DNA of 10,578 bases from a bacterium (GCA_029977305.1 JAPOLF010000057.1:1-10578); one strand, 5' to 3'; positions 1-6,907 are shown, counted from the first letter of the stretch. A program made the numbers and translations. Notes: generated by a model from the sequence alone, not told the origin.

Positions 1-1
1 G

Positions 2-136
2 GCGGCGCGGAAGATCGGTATGGCCATCAGCACCGCACCACCGCATCTTCGGGATTGGGTGCCGACGATCACTGCGTTGTACGGCATCTCAGCGGGGGAG
101 ACCGACGGCGCTGTGTTGGGCGATGTTCGCCGCTAG
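2..136 (+). CDS. C-terminal end of an unrecognised plus-strand gene (partial, uncertain)
   Basis: An open frame enters from the left edge and ends at TAG 134-136 after 44 codons; the last residues read ETDGAVLGDVRR. I do not recognise the family. The composition (WVPTITALYGIS and similar) looks like ordinary protein, and the frame ends at the same CTAG where the convergent FAD oxidase gene ends, so the two stop codons overlap tail to tail. Against it, 44 codons without a stop is not rare in such G+C-rich DNA, and no start is visible inside the window. An alternative is the minus-strand frame starting at ATG near 84 (MPYNAVIVGTQ), but that has no visible ribosome binding site. Treat this as a weak call. 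Confidence 0.3.
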   Translation, partial: AARKIGMAISTAPPHLRDWVPTITALYGISAGETDGAVLGDVRR

Positions 137-1278
137 GAATCGAGCAGGTCGGAGACGATACCCCGGGTGAGGCTCGGGGAGAGGGTCATCCACGCGCCAC
201 CGGTGGCGACGATCGCAATCCCAGGCGCCGGATGTGTGATCCACCATTCGCCCTCGGGGAAGACGGGATAGCGGCCGATCCACCGCTCCGCAACGCGCAG
301 ATCTGCATCCGGGAGCAGAACCTTGGCTTCGGCGACGATCGCGTCCTCGACGGCGGCGTCGAGCAGATCATGCTGCGCGCCCTCACCTGGTGCATAGGCG
401 TGAGAATCGCCGATCGTGAGCGATCCATCCGCCTCCGGTTTGATGAGCACGTGGATGCCGTGCTCGCGCAGGAACTCCGGCATCGGTTGCTGCACGAGAG
501 CGGCTCGCGATGGCGCCACGCCGAAACTGCCGTAGCGGCGCAGCGACCATCCAGATGCGATGGCCGATGGCAGCGCGGGGGCGGTGCCGGGCGCGGTGCG
601 CACCATCTGGAGTTTGCAGAGGCGAACTCCGGCATCGGCAAAGACGTCTGGGAAGAGCACGCGGATCTCGGGTCCGGCGCAGACGACGGCACGGGCTGCA
701 GTGATGTCGTCGCCAGCGGCGGTGCGCGCGCGGATGCCATCTGCGTCGCGGGTGATGCCGACGATTGTGGTTTGCGGCCGATAGGTGATGCTGAACGTCT
801 CCACCATCCATGGGATCAGCGTACGGCCGAGGGTGCGTTGATCGACTTGCGCATCGTCCGGAAAATGCAGGCCCGCGATGACCGCCTCCCCGAGATCGGG
901 GTGAGCATGGCGCAGGAGGTCTCGATCGAGCAGCGTGCACCTGAGCCCGAGGCGCGGCCCGAGCGTCGCCATCTCGGCCAGTACCTGTGCCTCGAGCGGC
1001 GTGGTCGCGCAGTAGATCGTGCCGCGACCGGTGACGCGTACCACACCGGCCTCGGCGAGCGATTGGTAGATCGCGACGCTCGCCTCTGCGTGGCGGAGTG
1101 TTGGGCCCGGTTCCATCCCGCTCGGGATGGCCATCCCGAAGTTCCGCACCGATGCCGATCGCGGCCAGTCGTCGCGTTCGACGAGGAGCACCGAGGCGCC
1201 GGAGCGGGCGGCGTGCAGCGCCGAGAAGACGCCCACCACCCCGGCACCGACGACGAGCAGATCGATCGGCGCGGTCAT
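133..1278 (-). CDS. FAD-dependent amine/aminophosphonate oxidase (DAO family, phosphonate-cluster type)
   Basis: 381 residues. The N-terminus is a dinucleotide-binding fold: VVGAGVVG with the glycines at residues 11, 13 and 16, and the ribose-binding acid at the end of strand two (LLVERDD, E34). The motif SVRNFGM (43-49) and the C-terminal GGAWMTLSPSL resemble the TIGR03364 group of FAD oxidoreductases, which occurs beside phosphonate-degradation genes. Members of such recurrent oxidases have been reported to oxidise 2-aminoethylphosphonate or its N-methyl form to phosphonoacetaldehyde. Here it would feed PhnY and PhnA of the same operon. I chose ATG 1278, 7 bases after the SnoaL-like stop: the upstream in-frame ATG at 1347 would add 23 low-complexity residues and overlap the previous gene. 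The ribosome binding site is weak, so translational coupling is likely. Family is well supported; the exact substrate is inferred. Confidence 0.85.
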   Translation of the reverse strand: MTAPIDLLVVGAGVVGVFSALHAARSGASVLLVERDDWPRSASVRNFGMAIPSGMEPGPTLRHAEASVAIYQSLAEAGVVRVTGRGTIYCATTPLEAQVLAEMATLGPRLGLRCTLLDRDLLRHAHPDLGEAVIAGLHFPDDAQVDQRTLGRTLIPWMVETFSITYRPQTTIVGITRDADGIRARTAAGDDITAARAVVCAGPEIRVLFPDVFADAGVRLCKLQMVRTAPGTAPALPSAIASGWSLRRYGSFGVAPSRAALVQQPMPEFLREHGIHVLIKPEADGSLTIGDSHAYAPGEGAQHDLLDAAVEDAIVAEAKVLLPDADLRVAERWIGRYPVFPEGEWWITHPAPGIAIVATGGAWMTLSPSLTRGIVSDLLDS

Positions 1279-1285
1279 CCCGTTG

Positions 1286-1714
1286 CTACTCGGGGTCTTC
1301 GGGGACGATGCCCAACTGCTGGCGGAAGCCGAGGGCGTCCCATCCATCGAATCCCGCGATGAGCAGGCCGTCCTCGTCGAGGTGATCGAGGCTCATCCCG
1401 CCGACCGAGACCTTCCGGCCCGTGGGCGCATGTCCGAGAAACTCGCCGGTGTGGGTGCCGGTGAGAGTCCAGCGGGTGACGACGGTGTTGCCTTCGGCGA
1501 CGAGTTCCTCGACGTCGAAGCGGAGATCGGGGAAGCCGATCAGCCACTTCTTCCACTGCCGGCGGAAGGACTCGCGGCCGACGCCGAATCGCGGGTCGTT
1601 GCCGGCGGCGTTCTCGGCGATGAAGCGGTCGATGGCCGACTCATCGTGGTCACACCAAATCAGCTGGAAGAAGTCACGGGCGATCTGCTTGTTGCGTTCT
1701 CGATGATCAGCCAT
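1286..1714 (-). CDS. SnoaL-like / ester-cyclase-type small alpha+beta-barrel protein
   Basis: 142 residues from ATG 1714, preceded by GAAAGG about 8 bases upstream; an in-frame ATG at 1765 lacks such a site. It has the pattern of the SnoaL-like NTF2 fold: an N-terminal helix (RNKQIARDFFQLIW), a Trp-rich helix (FRRQWKKWLIGFPDLRF), then strands with VTRWTLTGTHTGEFLGHAPTGRKV, the usual substrate-cavity hairpin, and a final DLDE-type strand (LDHLDEDGLLIAGFDGWD). The family includes polyketide cyclases, isomerases and many proteins of unknown function, so the fold does not give the reaction. It lies between phnY (72 bases upstream) and the FAD oxidase (7 bases downstream), which suggests a role with the oxidase, perhaps handling an imine, aldehyde or hydroxylated intermediate. 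That role is inference only. Confidence 0.8.
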   Translation of the reverse strand: MADHRERNKQIARDFFQLIWCDHDESAIDRFIAENAAGNDPRFGVGRESFRRQWKKWLIGFPDLRFDVEELVAEGNTVVTRWTLTGTHTGEFLGHAPTGRKVSVGGMSLDHLDEDGLLIAGFDGWDALGFRQQLGIVPEDPE

Positions 1715-1753
1715 GGTGCATGCCTTTCGTTGTGAGCGCCTCTGCCGCGGATT

Positions 1754-1769
1754 GGGGATGATCATCCCC
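1754..1769. promoter_or_regulatory. Perfect 16-base palindrome between phnY and the SnoaL-like gene
   Basis: GGGGATGATCATCCCC reads identically on both strands. It lies in the 72-base gap between the phnY stop (1787) and the SnoaL-like start (1714), the largest gap inside the operon. It does not resemble the GTCTAGAC operators at the front of the operon. It could be an operator for another regulator or a short RNA stem (six pairs, GATC loop). No T-rich tail follows on the minus strand, so it is a poor intrinsic terminator. Confidence 0.45.
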
Positions 1770-1786
1770 GAGGAGACGAGCCTGCG

Positions 1787-3223
1787 CTAGTCCCACGGAA
1801 GGGTGTAGAGCTTGGTGAAGGTCATCGCCTTCATCGACTCGATGACCCCCTCTTTCACGCCGAGGCCGCTGTCCTTGGTGCCACCGAAGGGGGTCAGTTC
1901 GGTGCGATAGCCGGGCACCTCGCGGATGTTGACCGACCCGACCTTCAGTTCGCGGATGCAGCGATTGATCGCCTGCAGATTGTTGGTCACCACGCCGCTG
2001 GAGAGGCCGAAATCCTGCCGGTTGGCGGTGGTGATGGCCTCATCGAGCCCGCGCACGCGGATGATCGGGGCGTAGGGTCCGAACGTCTCGCACGCGACGA
2101 TCTCCATCTCAGGGCGCACGTGATCGAGGACCGCCGGGGTGATTTGGGCACCGCTGCGCTGGCCGCCGACCAGAAGGGTTGCACCAGCCTCGATCGCATC
2201 GCGCATGCGCCGTTCGAAGTCGGCGGCGTCGGCCTCGGAGATGACGGTGCCGATGTCGGTGTTCGGGTCGAGCGGGTCGCCGGCCTTCAGCGTGGGCGCG
2301 GCGGCCGCCAGCTTCGTGGCGAACTCGTCCGCCACCGGCTCCTCGACGATGATCCGCTTCACCGCCGTGCAGCGCTGGCCGGAGTTCTTGAAGGCGCCGT
2401 AGAGGGCGAGCTTCACCGCTTCGTCGACGTCGCCGTCCTCCATCACGATCAGCGGGTCGTTGCCGCCCAGCTCGAGAATCGCGCGCTTGTAGCCCATCTC
2501 GTTGGCGATGCGCTTGCCGATCGGCGTGCCCCCGGTGAGGCTCACGAGTTCCACCGCGGGATGCTGCCACAGGGGTGGCCCGACCTCCTCGGCGTCGCCC
2601 GTCACCATCGTGACCATCCCCTCTGGCAGGCCCGCCTCGGCCATCACCTGCGCCAAGCGCAGCGCCGCCAGCGGCGTCCGGCCCGATGGCTTGAGCACCA
2701 TCACATTGTTGGTGGCGATGCTCGGCGCGACCTTGTGGGCCACTTGGTTGAGCGGGTGGTTGAACGGGGTGATCGCGCCGACCAAGCGCAGCGGTTCGCG
2801 CAGGGTGTAGGCACGGCGGTTCTTGCCGTTGGCGGAGGTGTCGCAGGCGAAGACCATGCCGTCGTCGCGCAGCGCCTCCATCGCGGCGAAGCGGAAGACA
2901 TCCTGCGCGCGGCGGAGCTCGTAGGTGGTGTCCTTGAGGCAGAGCCCGGATTCGAGCGTGATCAGGCGTGCGAAGTTCTCGGCATCGGCCTCGAGGTGGT
3001 CGGCGATGCGGTTCAGAATCTGCGCCCGCTCATGCCGCGAGAGCGTGAACTTCCGCTCGCTCGCGCGATCGAGAACGGCGGTGACCTCGCTGCGGGTGAG
3101 CTTCGGCACGGAGCCGACGACTTGCCCCGTGTATGGGTAATGCACCGCGATCGAGTCGGTGGTGCGCACCTCGCGGCCATCGATCAGGAGCGGCAGGTCG
3201 AAACGGTCGGTGATGGTGGTCAT
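1787..3223 (-). CDS. phnY: Phosphonoacetaldehyde dehydrogenase (PhnY)
   Basis: 478 residues, normal length for an aldehyde dehydrogenase. All core elements are present: ITPFNHPLN with the oxyanion Asn155, the NAD-site lysine in VLKPSG (K178), the general base Glu251 in ELGGNDP, and the nucleophile Cys285 in NSGQRCTAVKR. The Arg directly before that Cys (R284) and the arginines at YELRRAQ (104-105) fit the phosphonate-binding arginines described for PhnY. It oxidises phosphonoacetaldehyde to phosphonoacetate with NAD+, making the substrate of PhnA. Its ATG overlaps the phnA TGA (ATGA, 4 bases), with GGAG 7 bases upstream, so the two are translationally coupled. General aldehyde dehydrogenase identity is certain; the PhnY assignment rests on gene context plus these arginines. 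Confidence 0.92.
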   Translation of the reverse strand: MTTITDRFDLPLLIDGREVRTTDSIAVHYPYTGQVVGSVPKLTRSEVTAVLDRASERKFTLSRHERAQILNRIADHLEADAENFARLITLESGLCLKDTTYELRRAQDVFRFAAMEALRDDGMVFACDTSANGKNRRAYTLREPLRLVGAITPFNHPLNQVAHKVAPSIATNNVMVLKPSGRTPLAALRLAQVMAEAGLPEGMVTMVTGDAEEVGPPLWQHPAVELVSLTGGTPIGKRIANEMGYKRAILELGGNDPLIVMEDGDVDEAVKLALYGAFKNSGQRCTAVKRIIVEEPVADEFATKLAAAAPTLKAGDPLDPNTDIGTVISEADAADFERRMRDAIEAGATLLVGGQRSGAQITPAVLDHVRPEMEIVACETFGPYAPIIRVRGLDEAITTANRQDFGLSSGVVTNNLQAINRCIRELKVGSVNIREVPGYRTELTPFGGTKDSGLGVKEGVIESMKAMTFTKLYTLPWD

Positions 3224-4455
3224 GCTCGCACTCCGTTCAACAGCAGGTGGTGGATGTCGCTGTTCATGACGCCGATGCGCAGCTGCTCGGCGTGTTGCTC
3301 ATCGAGGGGATGGCTCACCATGATCGGCACCGGTTGCTCGTGACGACCCCCATGGGAGCGCAACGGACCGGCCAGCACACTCAAATCGTGCTTTGCGGCG
3401 GACTTGCCCAACGCGGTGCCGGCATCCGACGCGACGGAGAGATCGCCGATGCGGTCCGTCGGGTGCTGGTAGACCACGGCCGCCTCCTCGCGCGTGTAGA
3501 TCTCCTCGATGCCGTCGAGGGCGCCGATGGCAATGCGCGCCCGCTCCACGTCCTCCGGCCGAACATGAATCCAAGCAAACGAGCCGAGCGCGCCGTGGTG
3601 CACGACGTAAGGATCGGTGATCGGCAGGATCACATGGTGATCAGGGATGCCAGCCGCGGTCAGCACGTCCTCGAGGAAGTGCACGCGCGGCGAGCCGTCG
3701 GGGTGGTGCTTGTCGTTCATCCCGTGGTCGGCAACCATGCCGACGACATATCCGAGATCGAGCAACTCGCCGAGCAGTTCGTCGAAGCGCCGGAAGTACT
3801 GGTCAGCCATCGGGCCACCCGGTCCCTCGGCGTGCTGCACGAAATCGGTGGTCGAGAGGTACATCAGGTCCATCATCCCGACCTGCTTGGAGACGGCAAT
3901 GCCGATCTCGATCCCGTAGTGGCTCATGTCCCACTCATACGGACCGGGATTCTTGCGCCCGACCAGCTTGACCACGTCGTCGATGCCGTACGCGGGGATC
4001 GCGTGCTCGTGCGCTTTCTCAGCGCTGGTGGTGGGGACCCCACCGTGCGCGAGCAGCCGCCGCAATTTGTCCTTCGCGGTCACCAACAGCACCTTCTTGC
4101 CATGCTCGGCAAGGACGGCGTGGATCGATGGTGCGCGCAGGAACACGGGATCGGAGAGCTGGACCTCCTCGCCATCGGGGGCGAGGTAGTGGTTGCCCGG
4201 GAGGCCATGCACGCTTGGTGGGCCACCGGTGACGATCGACATGTTGTTGGTGTTGGTGAAGCTCGGCATCTGGCCGCGCCCGATTGCGTAGCTGCCGCCT
4301 GATCGGAGCATCTCCGCCAAGCGTGGCATCAAGTTGCGATCAAGGGCGTTGTCGATGTAACGGGGATCGCAGCCGTCGATGGTGATCGCCACCGTCGGGC
4401 GTGTCGGCATGCGATAGGTGCGGGCGTTGATGATCACGTGGTCCCTTGTTGCCAC
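3220..4455 (-). CDS. phnA: Phosphonoacetate hydrolase (PhnA, alkaline phosphatase superfamily)
   Basis: 411 residues from a GTG start. It hydrolyses the C-P bond of phosphonoacetate to acetate and phosphate using two metals, typically zinc. The complete active-site set is visible in the order known for PhnA: Asp27 (TIDGCDP), nucleophile Thr67 (PSFTNTNN), Asp204 and His208 (TTDFVQH), Asp243 and His244 (VADHGMNDK) and His368 (LRSHGGRH). TAKDK carries Lys128 and Lys130, matching the lysine pair that binds the phosphonate in the Sinorhizobium enzyme. GTG 4455 is chosen because GGGAGG sits 5 bases upstream; the next ATG, at residue 16, would remove the conserved lead-in. The gene lies 34 bases after phnW and overlaps phnY by 4 bases. 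All key residues are intact, so it should be active. Confidence 0.95.
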   Translation of the reverse strand: MATRDHVIINARTYRMPTRPTVAITIDGCDPRYIDNALDRNLMPRLAEMLRSGGSYAIGRGQMPSFTNTNNMSIVTGGPPSVHGLPGNHYLAPDGEEVQLSDPVFLRAPSIHAVLAEHGKKVLLVTAKDKLRRLLAHGGVPTTSAEKAHEHAIPAYGIDDVVKLVGRKNPGPYEWDMSHYGIEIGIAVSKQVGMMDLMYLSTTDFVQHAEGPGGPMADQYFRRFDELLGELLDLGYVVGMVADHGMNDKHHPDGSPRVHFLEDVLTAAGIPDHHVILPITDPYVVHHGALGSFAWIHVRPEDVERARIAIGALDGIEEIYTREEAAVVYQHPTDRIGDLSVASDAGTALGKSAAKHDLSVLAGPLRSHGGRHEQPVPIMVSHPLDEQHAEQLRIGVMNSDIHHLLLNGVRA

Positions 4456-4460
4456 CGAGT

Positions 4461-4466
4461 CCTCCC
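4461..4466 (-). promoter_or_regulatory. Ribosome binding site fixing the GTG start of phnA
   Basis: On the minus strand the site reads GGGAGG, 5 bases before GTG 4455. It lies in the 34-base gap after the phnW stop and decides for this start over the downstream ATG. Confidence 0.75.
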
Positions 4467-4489
4467 AGTGTGTCTCTCGCGACGGGTGG

Positions 4490-5791
4490 TTAGCCGACCA
4501 CCTCGGCCAGCGCGGCGGTGAAACCTTCCATGCCTTCGACGGTCATCGAGCCGAGGGCACAGACGCGGAAGGTCGTCTTCGCGGCGTCCCCGAGACCGGC
4601 GTAGACGATGTACCCGCGATCCTTGAGCTGATCGTGCAGCGTGTCGTAGTCATACCCCTCCGGCAGCGGGAAGCTGCGCACGCAGCGGGAGCGGTGCTCC
4701 GGGGCGACGCGGGCCGTGAGTCCGAGGCCGGCGAGATCGCGGTCCACGGCATCCATGCGGGCGGCGTAGAGTTCCTTGCGGTGCGCCAGCGTCTCCTCCA
4801 TCAACTCGTCGAGCGCCGCGTCGAGGCTGTAGAGCGCCGGGATCGCCGGGGTGAAGGGGACGGTGCGCTTCTTCTGCGCGGCGAGGTAGGCAGCGAGGTC
4901 GAAGTACAGCGTCTTCGGCGGAACCTCCTCGATCCGTCGCTGACCGCGCGGCGAGATCAACACGAACGCGGCTCCCGGCAGCCCGTGCAGGCACTTGTTC
5001 GAGGTGGAGGCGACCATGTCGATCCCGGTGTCGCGCAACTCCAAATCCTCGGCACCGAGGGAGCTGATCGCATCGACCGCGACCAAGACGCCGCGCTTGT
5101 CGGCCTCCTTGGCAATGGCTTGCACCGGGTTGAGGAGGCCGGTCGTCGTCTCATGGTGGACCACGAAGACCGCGTCAATGTCCGGGTTCGCATCGAGGGC
5201 GGCGGCCACGGCAGCGGGATCGATCGGGGTCAGATCCGAGGCGGGCACGTTGACGACCTCGACCCCTGCCCGCTCGGCGATCTTGGCGGCGCGATCGCCG
5301 TAGACGCCGTTGCGGCAGACAAGCAGTTTCTTGCCCGGTCGGACGCTGGAGAGGACCATCGACTCGAGGGCGGAGGTGCCACTGCCGGCGAGCATCGCCA
5401 TCGCCCAGTCGTCGCCCACCCCGGCGACATCAAGCAGTTTGGCGCGGACGCGCTCGAGGATGTCGCTGTATTCGGGTTCGCGGTGGCAAAGGTCGGGGCC
5501 GCCGATGGCGCGATGGACGCGGTCACTGACGACGCTCGGCCCGGGGTTCAGGAGCACCCGCTGCCGATGCGCGCGCGTGGCGCTGTAGCGCTCCTTGTCG
5601 AGCGCTGCGAACTCCTCGGGGGCGATCACGACATCCGCCTGTGCGACGATCAACGGCCAGCGGGCTGCCACACCTTCATCGGCGAGGGCCACGATGGCGC
5701 CGCACCCTGCGCGTTGGGCCGCCAGCACCGAGTCCGGGTGCGCCGCGAGGACGCCGACCTTGCGCACGTCCTGCACGCCGGCGTAAGCCAT
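4490..5791 (-). CDS. phnW: 2-Aminoethylphosphonate--pyruvate transaminase (PhnW) with an N-terminal HAD remnant
   Basis: 433 residues from the first ATG; the transaminase proper begins near residue 79 (VLLNPGPS), so about 78 residues are extra compared with usual PhnW. The class V aminotransferase part is complete: GSGTSALE (137-144) for the PLP phosphate, Asp240 (VDAISSLG) at the pyridine nitrogen, Lys266 (STSNKCLHG) as Schiff-base lysine and Arg409 (TTFRV) for the carboxylate. It moves the amino group of 2-aminoethylphosphonate to pyruvate, giving phosphonoacetaldehyde and alanine. The extra part resembles the C-terminal half of a PhnX-like HAD enzyme (separate entry). No good ribosome binding site precedes ATG 5791, and its start is 39 bases after the upstream stop, so reinitiation is possible. 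A GTG at residue 79 is an alternative start but has no suitably spaced site. PhnA and PhnY next door support PhnW over other class V transaminases. Confidence 0.9.
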   Translation of the reverse strand: MAYAGVQDVRKVGVLAAHPDSVLAAQRAGCGAIVALADEGVAARWPLIVAQADVVIAPEEFAALDKERYSATRAHRQRVLLNPGPSVVSDRVHRAIGGPDLCHREPEYSDILERVRAKLLDVAGVGDDWAMAMLAGSGTSALESMVLSSVRPGKKLLVCRNGVYGDRAAKIAERAGVEVVNVPASDLTPIDPAAVAAALDANPDIDAVFVVHHETTTGLLNPVQAIAKEADKRGVLVAVDAISSLGAEDLELRDTGIDMVASTSNKCLHGLPGAAFVLISPRGQRRIEEVPPKTLYFDLAAYLAAQKKRTVPFTPAIPALYSLDAALDELMEETLAHRKELYAARMDAVDRDLAGLGLTARVAPEHRSRCVRSFPLPEGYDYDTLHDQLKDRGYIVYAGLGDAAKTTFRVCALGSMTVEGMEGFTAALAEVVG

Positions 5792-5830
5792 CGCGGAGAA
5801 GATGCCCCACGGCTCGGGCGCATAGTTCGA
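5600..5830 (-). other. Remnant of a PhnX-like HAD phosphatase domain (C-terminal half)
   Basis: The frame of phnW reads back from ATG 5791 for 13 more codons (SNYAPEPWGIFSA) to an in-frame TAA. Together with the first ~64 residues of the ORF this aligns by eye to the second half of PhnX and the phosphonatase-like TIGR03351 group: P.P..IF.AM, then GV.DVR.V, a strand, D...A..AG..AIVAL, and a final AQADVVIAPEEFAAL strand and helix. The usual metal-binding GDT.SD is replaced by AAHPDS, and the nucleophile half (DxxGT) is absent. It therefore cannot be a working hydrolase. Homology that begins upstream of the first possible start suggests decay of a former PhnX-PhnW fusion or neighbour gene. Alignment was by memory of the family, not computed. 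Confidence 0.55.
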
Positions 5831-6052
5831 TTAGATCCGGTAGAGACACATCAGGGATTCGGTCTCGGTCGGGACGCCACCCTCGGGGATCACCACGGCG
5901 AACTTGCCGCCGTCGGCGACGATCGCGAGGTGCGCATCACGGATCCGCATCAGCGTGCCGGGATCGAAATCCGAGGCGTAGATCACCCAGAGATCGATCG
6001 CGCGCTCGGTTGCCCATTGGTGCGCGGTCGCGGCGGAATCGACGAATGGCAT
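5831..6052 (-). CDS. Unknown 73-residue protein coupled to the GntR regulator
   Basis: The ATG (6052-6050) overlaps the regulator's TGA as TGATG, and AAGGGAGAG (6057-6065) lies at good distance upstream, so translation is well supported. The protein starts MPFVDSAATAHQWATERAID and contains LWVIYASDFDPG, a predicted strand AIVADGGKFAVVIPEGG and a C-terminal LMCLYRI. It has no signal peptide, membrane segment or cysteine pair. It appears to be a small cytosolic alpha/beta protein. I do not recognise a family. Its TAA stop (5831-5833) is in the same frame as the HAD remnant and phnW, only 14 codons before the phnW ATG. Position at the head of a phosphonate operon suggests a role in phosphonate metabolism or in control of the regulator, but nothing in the sequence states which. 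Confidence 0.7.
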   Translation of the reverse strand: MPFVDSAATAHQWATERAIDLWVIYASDFDPGTLMRIRDAHLAIVADGGKFAVVIPEGGVPTETESLMCLYRI

Positions 6053-6837
6053 CAGGCTCTCCCTTCCGAATACTTGCGCACCACCCCACTGGCGGTCGCG
6101 TTGTTCTCGATCGACACGTCGGTGCGGTCCCCGCGGTAGCGATCCTCCGCCCATTCCACGGGATTGCCTCGCACGTCATGGGCATCGCGGCGCAGGCGCA
6201 ACAATGGGCTGCCCTTGCGCACATGCAGGAGTCTTGCTTCATCGGCAGTGGCGGCGACGGCATCGATGCGATGGCGGGCCGACGCGACCACGACCCCGCG
6301 ATCCGCGAGCGATGCGTACATGGAGGTGTGCTCGAGATCCGCCCCCGCGAGGAGATCGCCGACGGCCTCGGGCATCACGGTATGCTCGATCATCAATGGT
6401 TCGCCATCAGCGGTGCGCAGGCGGCGGATGCGCCAAACGAAATCGGTCGGCGCAATCCCGAGGTGCGCCGCCGCCTCGTCACCCGCCAACCCCTTGTCTT
6501 GGCAGAGCACGATCGCCCCGGGCGTCTTGCCGATGCTGCGCAACCACGAGGTGACGGAGACGAACTCGTCGAAGGGCTGGGTGAGGGAGTCGCCCAGCAC
6601 GGAGAAGGTTCGCCCCTGCGACCCACCGATGACGCCGCTCGCGCGCAGCGCGGCCCGCGCCTGTCGGATCGTGCCGCGGGAGACGCCGAACTGCTGCATC
6701 AGCGATTGCTCTGAGGGAAGGGGGGCGCCCGGGGCGAGGGTGCCATCGGCGATCTGGCCGCGGATGGCGTCGGCGATCTGGCGGTAGAGCGGGGTCCGCT
6801 GCTCGGCAGATGTGGAATGGGTGCTCGCGAGGGGCAC
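6052..6837 (-). CDS. GntR-family transcriptional regulator, HutC/UTRA subfamily
   Basis: 261 residues from GTG 6837. Residues about 14-80 form the winged helix-turn-helix: TPLYRQIADAIRGQI, then PLPSEQSL, the recognition helix VSRGTIRQARAAL, and a wing ending GRTFSVL. Residues about 95-245 have the UTRA effector domain pattern, including RRLRTADGEPLMIEHTVMP and the closing WAEDRYRGDRTDV. Such proteins repress or activate catabolic operons in response to a small ligand; here the likely ligand is a phosphonate or pathway intermediate. GTG 6837 is preceded by GGGAG (6847-6851) with 9 bases between. The frame stays open to 6912, but that stretch holds the promoter and both operators, so the longer form is rejected. 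Being first gene behind two palindromes, it is probably autoregulated. It shares 1 base (TGATG) with the next gene. Confidence 0.92.
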   Translation of the reverse strand: MPLASTHSTSAEQRTPLYRQIADAIRGQIADGTLAPGAPLPSEQSLMQQFGVSRGTIRQARAALRASGVIGGSQGRTFSVLGDSLTQPFDEFVSVTSWLRSIGKTPGAIVLCQDKGLAGDEAAAHLGIAPTDFVWRIRRLRTADGEPLMIEHTVMPEAVGDLLAGADLEHTSMYASLADRGVVVASARHRIDAVAATADEARLLHVRKGSPLLRLRRDAHDVRGNPVEWAEDRYRGDRTDVSIENNATASGVVRKYSEGRA

Positions 6838-6861
6838 GATGCAAATCTCCCACCGGGGAAG

Positions 6862-6875
6862 CTTGTCTAGACAAG
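6862..6875. promoter_or_regulatory. Operator 1 for the GntR regulator
   Basis: CTTGTCTAGACAAG is a perfect 14-base palindrome with a GTCTAGAC core, the shape of HutC/DasR/NagR-type operators (GT-TA-AC). Its centre is 38 bases from that of operator 2. It covers the predicted transcription start, so binding here should block initiation. Confidence 0.8.
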
Positions 6876-6878
6876 TGC

Positions 6879-6907
6879 AGCGTACAGGAATGCCGTCGAC
6901 TTGTCTA
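6879..6907 (-). promoter_or_regulatory. Predicted promoter of the phosphonate operon
   Basis: On the minus strand, TAGACA (6907-6902) matches the -35 consensus at five of six bases, followed by a 17-base spacer and TACGCT (6884-6879) as -10. Transcription would begin near 6872, giving a leader of about 35 bases before GTG 6837. The -35 lies inside operator 2 and the start inside operator 1. Confidence 0.6.

Noticed and set aside
55..1362. Long plus-strand open frame opposite the FAD oxidase
   Set aside because: Composition is antisense-like with no domain pattern, and the minus strand encodes a complete FAD-binding protein over the same span.
2120..4302. Two long plus-strand open frames opposite phnY and phnA
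   Set aside because: Both lie wholly antisense to genes with complete active sites; residues such as repeated HHRR and GDGG are typical of shadows.
4418..6139. Very long plus-strand open frame opposite phnW and the small gene
   Set aside because: It is antisense to genes with intact catalytic motifs, is rich in His, Arg, Gly and Asp, shows no recognisable domain and has no ribosome binding site. It is a shadow produced by G+C-rich codon use.
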